Positions 10,037-17,800 of a stretch of 64,000 bases of DNA are shown piece by piece. Position 1 is the first letter of the stretch. The number at the start of each line of letters is the position of its first letter. The notes below the pieces were generated by a model, which saw nothing but the letters and a program-made list of their open reading frames with translations, searched no databases and was not told where the DNA came from. The position numbers were made by a program, and so were the translations under genes. The DNA comes from Candidatus Rifleibacteriota bacterium (GTDB lineage Bacteria; Muiribacteriota; Ozemobacteria; Ozemobacterales; Ozemobacteraceae): the NCBI GenBank assembly GCA_012520995.1, contig JAAYNI010000043.1:1-64000 (forward strand), written 5' to 3'.

Positions 10037-10160
10037 AAACAGTGAACAGTGCTCGGTGGACAGTCATCTGCGGATGAAAAACATTTTGTCCTTTTTTCTG
10101 TGTATTCCGTGTGTTCTGTGGTTCAAGGTCTTTTTTCTTAATCTGTGGATAGTTTGTTCT
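10037..10160. repeat. Dispersed repeat modules downstream of yjbQ
   Basis: Contains, in order, an ACAGTGAACAGTGCTCGGTGG tract (a variant of the one at 9311), CATCTGCGGATGAA, the TGTATTCCGTGTGTTCTGTG module (10101-10120) and an AATCTGTGGATAGT module (about 10140). Each recurs in other spacers of the window. Confidence 0.8.
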
Positions 10161-10236
10161 TAGAGGTGTTTTTCCTCCGTCTTGCTAATAGTTGCTTATC
10201 CGGTGTATACTTCCACGGAAAAGTAGGAGGTTTTTT

Positions 10237-10749
10237 ATGAAATTTAAATCATTGATGCTGGTTTTGGCTGCTATAGCATGCGCTTTTCCGGCCTTTGCTG
10301 ATAAATATATGCCTCAGTTTCCTTCTCCTGCAGAGTTTTCTCTTAAAATGACAGGAAACAAAGGCAATCTCTACAATTTTGATGTTTTTTTCAAACCTGT
10401 GATTGGTTCAGCCAGAAACATTGTGTTGCACTTTAAGGTGCTTAGCCCCAAAAAAGCTCATCTTTCCGCAAATTCAGCGGTAATTATATCCTTGAAAGAA
10501 AAGGAAGTTTTTAACTATAAGTTTTCTGTTCTTCTTGAAAATGAACTTAAACGCGGTGAAAGAGTGAATGTTCAAGCGAGTGTCAAGTATTTGCCTGATT
10601 ATCAGGAGCTTATAAATTATGTTTTGGATGCTCCTGAAGACAAATACACAGTCATAGATAAAGACTATTTCATTGAACGCTACAAATCAGCTTTGAGACA
10701 CCCTGTTCGCACAGTTGATGCCGTAAGATGGATTTCTAAGAGCTTCTGA
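10237..10749 (+). CDS. Small secreted protein, function unknown
   Basis: 170 residues from the ATG preceded by AGGAGG at 10225-10230; a longer reading to 10192 lacks a ribosome site and would bury the signal peptide. Residues 1-21 form a signal peptide ending AFA. The rest is beta-rich with no cysteine and looks like one compact periplasmic domain; I recognise no family. The next gene (transketolase) starts 1 nt after the stop, so this is probably the first gene of a four-gene operon with transketolase, the anchored nuclease and dCTP deaminase. Confidence 0.85.
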   Translation: MKFKSLMLVLAAIACAFPAFADKYMPQFPSPAEFSLKMTGNKGNLYNFDVFFKPVIGSARNIVLHFKVLSPKKAHLSANSAVIISLKEKEVFNYKFSVLLENELKRGERVNVQASVKYLPDYQELINYVLDAPEDKYTVIDKDYFIERYKSALRHPVRTVDAVRWISKSF

Positions 10750-10750
10750 T

Positions 10751-12652
10751 ATGGCAACAGTTCTTCGTCCTTTTTTTGTAGATTACGATAATCTTGTTGC
10801 TATAGAAGATCCCCAGATCTTGGCTCATGCCTGCAGAATAAATTGTCTTGCAGGAATATTGGTCGCGAGACACGGTTGGATTGGCGGATGCTTCTCGGTT
10901 ATGGAGATCTTGGTTTCCATATACTTGGATTTTGTTAAAGATCCTTCTCTTCCTATTTCAGAGCGACCTGCTGTTTTCCTTTCCAAAGGACATGCCGCTG
11001 CCGCTCAATATGCAGTGCTTTCAGCATTAGGCACTATACCTGTTGAAAGCCTATGGCAATTCAAGGAAATAGGCGGTTTGCCCGCTCATTGCGATCGCCG
11101 GATACCAGGAGTCGATTCTGACAGCGGTTCACTGGGAATGGGACTTTCAAAGGGCGTTGGTATGGCTATCAGCCGCAAGGTTTCAGGCAATGAACAACCT
11201 GTTTTTGTAATATTGGGAGACGGTGAGCTGCAAGAAGGACAGCTTTTTGAAGCTTTTCTTACTTACAAGAGATATGCGCCTCTTAATCTTGTTGTGATAG
11301 TTGACAGAAACCGTTTTCAGACGGACAGCAAAACATCCGAAATCAAAGATGCCGACAATTGGGAGAAAGTTTTCGAAGGCATAGGTCTGAAAACTTATTC
11401 AGTAAACGGTCATGACATTAAGACTATTACAGATACGGCAAATAAAATTCTGGAATCTAAGAAACCTTCAGTGATAATAGCCAATACAACCAAGGGATAC
11501 GGTTCTTTAATTACAGCTATGCCTGCTACAACGCCTAGAAGACATGCTATTTGGCATTCTCAAGTGCCGACATATGATGAATATTCTTCTATATTGAAAG
11601 AGCTGGTCGGCAAAATTGATATAGACAGTATAACTGAGCCTTATCATAACTATAATGCTGTTATGCGGAACTATGATAAGCCGCCTAAACCTGAATATCA
11701 GGATCTTTCAACGGGCAGAGCTTTTACCAATTATTTGCTGGATGTAAAGAACGATACCAATATATTCGTTTTGGATGCAGATCTTGAAAAGTCATGTAAA
11801 TTAGTAGAGGTGGCTCAAGCCTACGAAGAACGTTATGTGGAAGTAGGTATAAGTGAGCAGGATATGTGCTCTATTGCATCTGGCATAGCTCTTGAAGGTA
11901 AAATAGCAGTGGTTAATACTTATGCGTCTTTTTACAAAAGGGCAATAGATCAAATCTTTGCTGCAGCTGAAGAAGGATTGCCAGTAATATTTGCAGGACA
12001 TTATGCCGGTTTGGATTATTATACTGACGGTAAAACCCATCAGTCTTTAAACGATATAGGTCTAATAAGATCGCTTGGAGACACTATAGATGTCTATGAG
12101 CCTATTGACACTGTTTCTACAAGGGTTCTTTTGGAAAAGACAATAAGTTCGATGAAAAGAGAATTTGCTGCTTCAGGCAGAGCGCGACCTGCTTATTTTC
12201 GCTTGCATCGTATGTTCTCCAAGAACTTTTACGGCAACTGCTGGTATGAAGGCAAAGACTTTGTGCACGAGTCAGCCTCCCGTGCAGAAGAACGCGCGCT
12301 GATGTTTGTGTCGGGCCCCCATATGACATCTATTGCCTATGATGTGTCAGAAAAGCTTGCAAAAGAAGATATAGCATTAGACGTAATACCTGTTGCTCAT
12401 TTTCTGCCAGGCGATGAAGGCTTCAGACATATAGAAAGCAATTATAAGAAGTTATTTACTCTTGAAGACGGTTTGCTTGATACAGGCTTCGGCAGTTATA
12501 TGGCTTCGATTCTTTCAACTTCGCCTGTAAGAATAGGTGCTTTGAACTATACACAGTCAGCCAGAAGCTTTGAAGATCATCTTGAAGTTCACTCCTTGCA
12601 AACTCACAAGGTTCTTGAAACTGTCAAAGCAGCTTTGACAGGCGATGAATAA
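10751..12652 (+). CDS. tkt: Transketolase
   Basis: Full-length 633-residue thiamine-diphosphate enzyme that moves two-carbon ketol units between sugar phosphates in the pentose phosphate pathway. Visible motifs are SKGHAAAAQYA (about residues 77-87), the GSLGMGLSKG block (about 126-135), the ThDP/Mg site GDGELQEGQ (about 156-164) closed by an Asn in DRNRFQT, and the catalytic-Glu region VGISEQDMCSIASGIA (about 364-379). N- and C-terminal halves are fused in one chain. The last 8 nt overlap the next gene. The context does not explain why it is co-transcribed with a secreted nuclease. Confidence 0.95.
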   Translation: MATVLRPFFVDYDNLVAIEDPQILAHACRINCLAGILVARHGWIGGCFSVMEILVSIYLDFVKDPSLPISERPAVFLSKGHAAAAQYAVLSALGTIPVESLWQFKEIGGLPAHCDRRIPGVDSDSGSLGMGLSKGVGMAISRKVSGNEQPVFVILGDGELQEGQLFEAFLTYKRYAPLNLVVIVDRNRFQTDSKTSEIKDADNWEKVFEGIGLKTYSVNGHDIKTITDTANKILESKKPSVIIANTTKGYGSLITAMPATTPRRHAIWHSQVPTYDEYSSILKELVGKIDIDSITEPYHNYNAVMRNYDKPPKPEYQDLSTGRAFTNYLLDVKNDTNIFVLDADLEKSCKLVEVAQAYEERYVEVGISEQDMCSIASGIALEGKIAVVNTYASFYKRAIDQIFAAAEEGLPVIFAGHYAGLDYYTDGKTHQSLNDIGLIRSLGDTIDVYEPIDTVSTRVLLEKTISSMKREFAASGRARPAYFRLHRMFSKNFYGNCWYEGKDFVHESASRAEERALMFVSGPHMTSIAYDVSEKLAKEDIALDVIPVAHFLPGDEGFRHIESNYKKLFTLEDGLLDTGFGSYMASILSTSPVRIGALNYTQSARSFEDHLEVHSLQTHKVLETVKAALTGDE

Positions 12653-13640
12653 ACAAATAAAAAGAACACAGCCAGCTGCAACACAAGCTAATCAAAGACC
12701 TAAAAAGAACGGGTTGCTTAAGATATTGCTTCTCGTTCTTTTTCTTTCTTTGCTGGTCATTATGCTTTATGTTGTGGTCGCAGAGATTAAAAGACGTAAA
12801 AGTCCAGTCGTAAAGCCGCCTTATGAAGTGACTGTAGAAGAACCCGAACCTGCGGAATTGGAAACTGAGCAGGAAGAAGAGCTTCAGCCTGAACCTGGCT
12901 TTTATTTTGCCAATGCAGCACTGATTGAAGCTACTAAAAATTTTGCGGATCTGGTTTATGGTGGCGCACCTAAGCCAGGGAAGAAAAGCGATTATAGCAC
13001 CTTGAGCAACACTTCCTATTATTCAGGCTATTCTGCGGAAAGAGGCAACCCGCTTTGGGTGGGTTACAGGTTGGATGCTGTTAATACACAAAAAAGAAAG
13101 AATAAGCGTCCGTCTTTCAGAGACGACAGCCGTATCTCTCTCAGCGGTCTGCCTTCCGTTTATACAAAGTCAGGTTATGACCGAGGGCATTTGGCTCCTA
13201 ACGCTCCAATTTTACATAGATACGGAGTAGATGGGCAGAGAGAGACATTTCTGATGAGTAACATAATTCCGCAAACTCCGACTCTTAACAGGCGAATATG
13301 GGTTAAAACAGAGCGCTTGGAAGAGCAGTATTCAGAGGAGTTTGGTAAAGTATACGTCTTTGCGGGACCAGTCTTCGGGCAAAATCCGCTTTATTTGCAA
13401 AATAAGGTGGAGATCCCGGAGGCCAGTTATAAAATTATAATAAATGAATCAAAAGACGGCGGAAGTTTCAGAGTTCTGCCGATGCTTATACCGCAAACTG
13501 TTTCAGGTCTTGAGAAGCCCGAGACTTTTTTAACCAGCATTGATGCTATAGAGAAGGCTACTGGACTAAATTTCTTTGAGCCTATGCTTGACCATTATGA
13601 AGACAAGCTTGAAGCAGAAGTGCATGAACAACTTTGGTAG
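12645..13640 (+). CDS. Membrane-anchored DNA/RNA non-specific endonuclease (DRGH type)
   Basis: 331 residues. A basic N-terminus precedes one transmembrane helix (about 27-47), then an acidic Glu/Pro linker (about 60-85) and a NUC1/Serratia-type nuclease domain. The catalytic motif is D179-R-G-H182 with His as general base; the metal-binding Asn lies in SNIIPQTPTLNRRIW about 30 residues later. The anchor places the domain on the periplasmic or outer face, which suits nucleotide scavenging or destruction of incoming nucleic acid. Overlaps transketolase by 8 nt and is followed 8 nt later by dcd. Neither an inhibitor gene nor a separate signal peptide is visible. Confidence 0.92.
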   Translation: MNKQIKRTQPAATQANQRPKKNGLLKILLLVLFLSLLVIMLYVVVAEIKRRKSPVVKPPYEVTVEEPEPAELETEQEEELQPEPGFYFANAALIEATKNFADLVYGGAPKPGKKSDYSTLSNTSYYSGYSAERGNPLWVGYRLDAVNTQKRKNKRPSFRDDSRISLSGLPSVYTKSGYDRGHLAPNAPILHRYGVDGQRETFLMSNIIPQTPTLNRRIWVKTERLEEQYSEEFGKVYVFAGPVFGQNPLYLQNKVEIPEASYKIIINESKDGGSFRVLPMLIPQTVSGLEKPETFLTSIDAIEKATGLNFFEPMLDHYEDKLEAEVHEQLW

Positions 13641-13648
13641 GAGGTAAT

Positions 13649-14182
13649 ATGGCTATTCTTGGAAGAGATCAGATATTGGAAGAAATTAAAAAAGGAAATA
13701 TAGAGATAGACCCTTTTAATCCTTCAATGGTTGGGCCTGCAAGTATAGACTTGCATCTGTCGAATGCTTTTAGGGTATTTGTTCACTTGCCGAATCCCAT
13801 AGAAATTGAGACGGATCTGGATTTTAAAGCGGCTACTAAAGGAATCTTAATTCCTGAAGGCGAATCTATAACTTTGCTTCCTGGGCAGACCATGCTTGGT
13901 ATAACCAAGGAAAGAGTGGCGATAAGAAATGGACTTGCAGGCTGGCTTGAAGGCAGAAGCCGTTTTGCGAGAGTAGGTTTGCTGATTCATATTTCGGCTT
14001 CATTTATGCAGCCTGGAATTAATAACCATCAAGTTTTGGAAATATCAAACTTCGGACCGATTCCCTTGAAACTCGTGCCAGGGACAGCTGTTTGTCAAAT
14101 GATATTCCAGAGGTGTGAAGAGCCTGGAGTTTATCAAGGCGTTTTCGCGGAACAAAATCCTGACACCTTCTGGCAAGGCTAA
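13649..14182 (+). CDS. dcd: dCTP deaminase
   Basis: 177 residues from the ATG at 13649, which has an AGGAGGT ribosome site 4 nt upstream; a TTG at 13634 in frame is less likely. It converts dCTP to dUTP for dTMP synthesis. Trimeric dUTPase-like fold motifs are visible: MVGPASIDLHL near the N-terminus, GWLEGRSRFARVGLLIH with the catalytic Arg/Glu region, then QPGINNHQVLEISNFGPIPL and PGTAVCQMIFQR. The dUTPase gene that would use its product lies 1.1 kb away on the opposite strand. Whether it is mono- or bifunctional cannot be told here. Confidence 0.9.
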   Translation: MAILGRDQILEEIKKGNIEIDPFNPSMVGPASIDLHLSNAFRVFVHLPNPIEIETDLDFKAATKGILIPEGESITLLPGQTMLGITKERVAIRNGLAGWLEGRSRFARVGLLIHISASFMQPGINNHQVLEISNFGPIPLKLVPGTAVCQMIFQRCEEPGVYQGVFAEQNPDTFWQG

Positions 14183-14531
14183 CTTTTTATCCACAGATGG
14201 ACACAGATTTACACAGATGAGGGCAAAAATGGTCGAAAATTGCATTCTGCTGCCGCATCATCACAATTTTTGTCCTAGCCTCTGATTAGGGACAGATTGA
14301 AGTGGTAGCGTTGTGAGACCGATGCAAGAGGGGAGCTAAACAATCGACTGCTATTAGCTGCTAATAAATCATCGTTTAAAAGAAAGCAAGTTAAGCAAAA
14401 ATATTTAATTTTTGCGGAGTCGTTAATTAAAGCTGACAGAGTAAATTCATGTAATCTGTGGATAAATATCTTCTGGATGCTTCTCTCTCTCGCCACTCGC
14501 CACTCGTCACCACTTAAACTTTATGCGAAGC
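14183..14531. repeat. Convergent spacer with structured repeat copy 2
   Basis: 349 nt between the ends of dcd and dapB. 14185-14300 is the reverse-complement copy of the 115-nt repeat at the left edge of the window. A further CATGTAATCTGTGGATA module lies at 14450-14466, then GCCACTCGCCACTCGTCACC (14490-14510). An imperfect palindrome, CTTAAACTTT and complement (14514-14544), overlaps the dapB stop and may end its transcript. No coding sequence is credible. Confidence 0.8.
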
Positions 14532-15266
14532 TTAAAGTTTAAGGCCTGTGGAGAGGCCTTTTAGATTCTGGATTTGTTCAATGGCAATTCTTATGCCTGG
14601 CATAAAAGAATTTCTGTCATATGAGTCGTGCCTGATGGTGAGTGTTTGCCCGAGAGCTCCCAGAATTACTTCTTGGTGTGCTACCAGTCCTGGAAGTCTT
14701 ACTGAATGTATAGGTATGATTGAGTTGTCACTTTGTTGGCTTTCTTTGCCCAAAGCTTTTAAAATACCTTTTCTGGTTTCAATGGAAGTTCCGGAAGGCT
14801 TGTCTTTTTTAGCATCATGATGCAGCTCGATTATTTCGCAAGCTTGCATGTATTTTGCAGCCTTGGCAGCCAGCTCAGCCATGAGGATGGCTCCTATTGC
14901 AAAGTTTGGTACAATTAGCACAGGTGTGCCGTTCTCTTGAGCGTTTTGAGCCAAAATTTCTTTTTGCGCGTCTTTTAAGCCTGTGGTTCCTACTATGATA
15001 GGAGTCTTGTTTTCAATGGCAGTCAGAATATTGTCAAAAACACTTTTGGGTTCTGTGAAATCTATAATAACATCGATTTGGTTCTCAGAAAGAGCTTGCT
15101 TCAGGTCATTATAAATTTTATAGCCGCCTTCAAAAAGCGCACCTGTTTCCTTGGAAGCTTTGTCTACACCTGCAACAAGTTCATAGTCGGGTTGAGCTTT
15201 TATGTAGTCACAGAGGGTTTTTCCCATTTTGCCTAAAGAACCGGAAACCAAAATTTTTCTTTTCAT
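14532..15266 (-). CDS. dapB: 4-hydroxy-tetrahydrodipicolinate reductase
   Basis: 244 residues from ATG at 15266 (AGGGAG ribosome site); an upstream in-frame start would run through the end of dut and adds a non-family N-terminus. It reduces the dipicolinate precursor with NAD(P)H in lysine/diaminopimelate synthesis. Motifs: Rossmann start SGSLGKMG, DVIIDFTEP, GTTGL, NFAIGAILM, and the catalytic signature ELHHDAKKDKPSGTS with the His and Lys pair. It begins 1 nt after the dut stop, so the two form an operon. Other dap genes are not in the window. Confidence 0.96.
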   Translation of the reverse strand: MKRKILVSGSLGKMGKTLCDYIKAQPDYELVAGVDKASKETGALFEGGYKIYNDLKQALSENQIDVIIDFTEPKSVFDNILTAIENKTPIIVGTTGLKDAQKEILAQNAQENGTPVLIVPNFAIGAILMAELAAKAAKYMQACEIIELHHDAKKDKPSGTSIETRKGILKALGKESQQSDNSIIPIHSVRLPGLVAHQEVILGALGQTLTIRHDSYDRNSFMPGIRIAIEQIQNLKGLSTGLKL

Positions 15267-15267
15267 T

Positions 15268-15711
15268 TTATTTACTCCCTGTAGAACCGAACCCGCTGCT
15301 GCCGCGCATAGTTTCATCGAGTGAGTCGCTTAAAATAAATTCAGCTTCCAGGACTTCGGCAAAAACCATTTGGGCAATTCTCATGCCTTTTTCAATATGG
15401 AAATCCTCTTCGCTGTGGTTTATCAAAATAACTCCTATTTCACCGCGATAATCGCTGTCTATAGTGCCAGGAGAGTTAAGAACTGTTATGCCGTGCTTTA
15501 TTGCAAGACCGGAACGTGGTCTTATTTGGGCTTCAAAACCTTTAGGAATTGAGAGTTTTATTCCAGTGGGCACTGTCAGGCGGCCGCCTTTTTTGAGAAG
15601 ATAATCAGCTTTTGCTCTCAAATCATAACCGGAAGCTCCAGCACTGCCCTTTGTGGGAATTAATGAGGAGTTCTCAGCAGTTATGTCTATTTGAATATTT
15701 TTGTTATTCAT
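15268..15711 (-). CDS. dut: dUTP diphosphatase
   Basis: 147 residues, the normal length for trimeric dUTPase. All five motifs are present in order: [39 protein letters not shown] (with the catalytic Asp), RIAQMVFA and the C-terminal arm [10 protein letters not shown]. It hydrolyses dUTP to dUMP and keeps uracil out of DNA. AAGGAG ribosome site. First gene of the dut-dapB operon, divergent from a lipoprotein gene with 67 nt between starts; a TCGG/CCGA mini-hairpin lies in that gap. Confidence 0.97.
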   Translation of the reverse strand: MNNKNIQIDITAENSSLIPTKGSAGASGYDLRAKADYLLKKGGRLTVPTGIKLSIPKGFEAQIRPRSGLAIKHGITVLNSPGTIDSDYRGEIGVILINHSEEDFHIEKGMRIAQMVFAEVLEAEFILSDSLDETMRGSSGFGSTGSK

Positions 15712-15778
15712 TTATTAAAGTCTCCTTGAACAAATTCTTCTCAATTTTTAGTCGGATAAGTCCGAAATATAGGCTGTG

Positions 15779-17800
15779 ATGAAAAAAAATCAGACAAAGG
15801 CAATTATAGCGCTTTTTTTACTTTCTATTCTTCTTATTTCCGGCGGTTGCATCGGAAAATCCGAAAGCACGCAGGAAGGCTCGATTACTGGCGTTGTCCG
15901 AGATAGTTCAGGCAATCCTTTGAGCGGAGCCAAAGTAAGAATCGGTCCCCGTATGGAAGTTTCAGATATTTACGGTCTATGGGCAATGGAAAATATCAGA
16001 GCTGAAATAGTGGAGATTGTGGTTTCTAAAACAGGATATCAGACGCAATCCAGAAAAGTAGAAATAAAAGGCGGAACAACCTTAGAGAGAGTAGCTTTCT
16101 TCTTGCCCGCCGCAGGAGAGTTGCAGGATGTGAGTGTTACAGCTTTGACACCGACTTCCTGTACTATTACTTATCAAACAGATTATAAGGCGGACGTGGT
16201 TTTAAAATATGGTCAGAACATGCTGTTTGACTATCAAGTCTCAAAGTCTGATTTACGTGCTTATACCCACGTTTTTGAAGTTGAAAACTTGAAACCGGCT
16301 ACAACCTATATGTTCAAATGTGTCGGAAAAGATGAGCATGACAGGAATTTGGAGTCTGCTGTTTTAGAAGTGACGACACCCGAAAGCGAAATTCCTCAAA
16401 TACCTGAAGGTTTGAAAGCCAGCTATATGAAAGCTGCTTATGCTTGTTTGCTTGAGTGGGATTTGCCTCCGGGAAGGCTCATGAAATATAACCTGTACAA
16501 ATCTGATAGCAAAAATGGTGTTTTCGATAAGATAAATGAAAAGCCATTTTCCGGGAATAACTATCTGGACAATGAAGCTCTTCCTGGACAAAAAAACTAT
16601 TACAGGTTGTCAGCAGTAAGTCCTGACGGAGTTGAATCTCAGCAAACTCCTCCGATTTCTTTTGTTCTGCCTGGGAGATTGGATAAGAACATAATTTGGA
16701 CGAAGAGCGAATCGCCTTACAAAGTTCCTGGCGATCTTATAATTCCCGAAGGCAAAAGCCTTGTTATAGACAAGGGTGTGCTGGTTATGTTTCCAAAACC
16801 GACGACAGGCGAAAGTGAAGATGCTCTTTACGGAATAGATGTGTATGGTACTCTCATTATAAGAGGAACCCTGGATGAAAAGGTTCTCTTTACCTCTTCG
16901 GAAGTTATAAAGAGGGCAGGGGACTATCGCGGAATAAACTTTTACGAATCAGGAGATATTTCCGCATCGACAGTTGCAGGTTTAGAGCTTGATTCAGCAG
17001 TTACAGGCATTAAAGCTGCTAACGGCGGTTTGCCCAGAGTTACGGACTCTGTGTTCTCCAATTGTTCAAACAGTTGCATTTATATAGACGGTTTACGCGA
17101 GGAAACTGAACTGGAAAGGCTCACTGTGACAAACTCTTGGAACGGCATAGTAGTCAAAAACTGTGAACAAAAAGTCAGAATTGCTGAAAATCTTTTTATG
17201 GACTGTGCAAATTCAATAGTTTGTGAAAAAAACAGCCACATTTTGGTTGAGGAAAATAAGATTGTGCGTTCAGGTTCAGTAGGAATAGCCTTAAACAATC
17301 TTAACAGCAATTCCAAGGCCATTAAAAATATTGTCGGATGGAACTCGAATGGAATAGGTATTAAGACCTCGGGAGCTGATGAAGTCAGACGAAATACTTT
17401 GCATACTTCTGGAACCTGCATAGTAGTTGAAGACTCTTCAACTTCAGCAATCAGAAGCAATTTGCTTTTGGCTGACAGAACTAAAAACATTACAGGTCTG
17501 TTTTACAGTTCTTCTTCAGGTCCTTATTCAGACACTTCTCCTAACAGAATTTTAATACAGAATAATGCTGTTTGGAACCAGATAGAAGCGGTCAAGAAAT
17601 ATTCCAATACAGATGGAACGCCTCTGACTGTTTTTGGAGACTTAGTCTTCACTTCAGGGGGACCAGCCTTCATTTCAGGCGATCCTTTTGTCGGTATAGT
17701 ACCTGATGACTTTACTTATAAGCCTGCACATACAAGTCAGCTTAAGTCGGCAGGCTACAACTTTGAAGACGCGGGAGCTTATGATGTCCCGGTTATTTAA
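15779..17800 (+). CDS. Lipoprotein with CarbD-like, FnIII-like and beta-helix domains (paralogue 1 of 3)
   Basis: 673-residue predicted lipoprotein (signal peptide ending ISGGC near residue 25, start at ATG 15779). Order: carboxypeptidase-regulatory-like beta-sandwich (about 35-105, SITGVVRDSSGNPLSGAKVR), two fibronectin-III-like domains (about 115-300, TPTSCTITYQTDYKADVVL; SYMKAAYACLLEWDLPPGR), then an IIWTKSESPYKVPGDLII junction leading into a right-handed parallel beta-helix (about 320-640). No catalytic residues recognised; beta-helices of this kind bind or cleave polysaccharide or act as adhesins. Its last 17 nt overlap the next paralogue. Confidence 0.88.
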   Translation: MKKNQTKAIIALFLLSILLISGGCIGKSESTQEGSITGVVRDSSGNPLSGAKVRIGPRMEVSDIYGLWAMENIRAEIVEIVVSKTGYQTQSRKVEIKGGTTLERVAFFLPAAGELQDVSVTALTPTSCTITYQTDYKADVVLKYGQNMLFDYQVSKSDLRAYTHVFEVENLKPATTYMFKCVGKDEHDRNLESAVLEVTTPESEIPQIPEGLKASYMKAAYACLLEWDLPPGRLMKYNLYKSDSKNGVFDKINEKPFSGNNYLDNEALPGQKNYYRLSAVSPDGVESQQTPPISFVLPGRLDKNIIWTKSESPYKVPGDLIIPEGKSLVIDKGVLVMFPKPTTGESEDALYGIDVYGTLIIRGTLDEKVLFTSSEVIKRAGDYRGINFYESGDISASTVAGLELDSAVTGIKAANGGLPRVTDSVFSNCSNSCIYIDGLREETELERLTVTNSWNGIVVKNCEQKVRIAENLFMDCANSIVCEKNSHILVEENKIVRSGSVGIALNNLNSNSKAIKNIVGWNSNGIGIKTSGADEVRRNTLHTSGTCIVVEDSSTSAIRSNLLLADRTKNITGLFYSSSSGPYSDTSPNRILIQNNAVWNQIEAVKKYSNTDGTPLTVFGDLVFTSGGPAFISGDPFVGIVPDDFTYKPAHTSQLKSAGYNFEDAGAYDVPVI

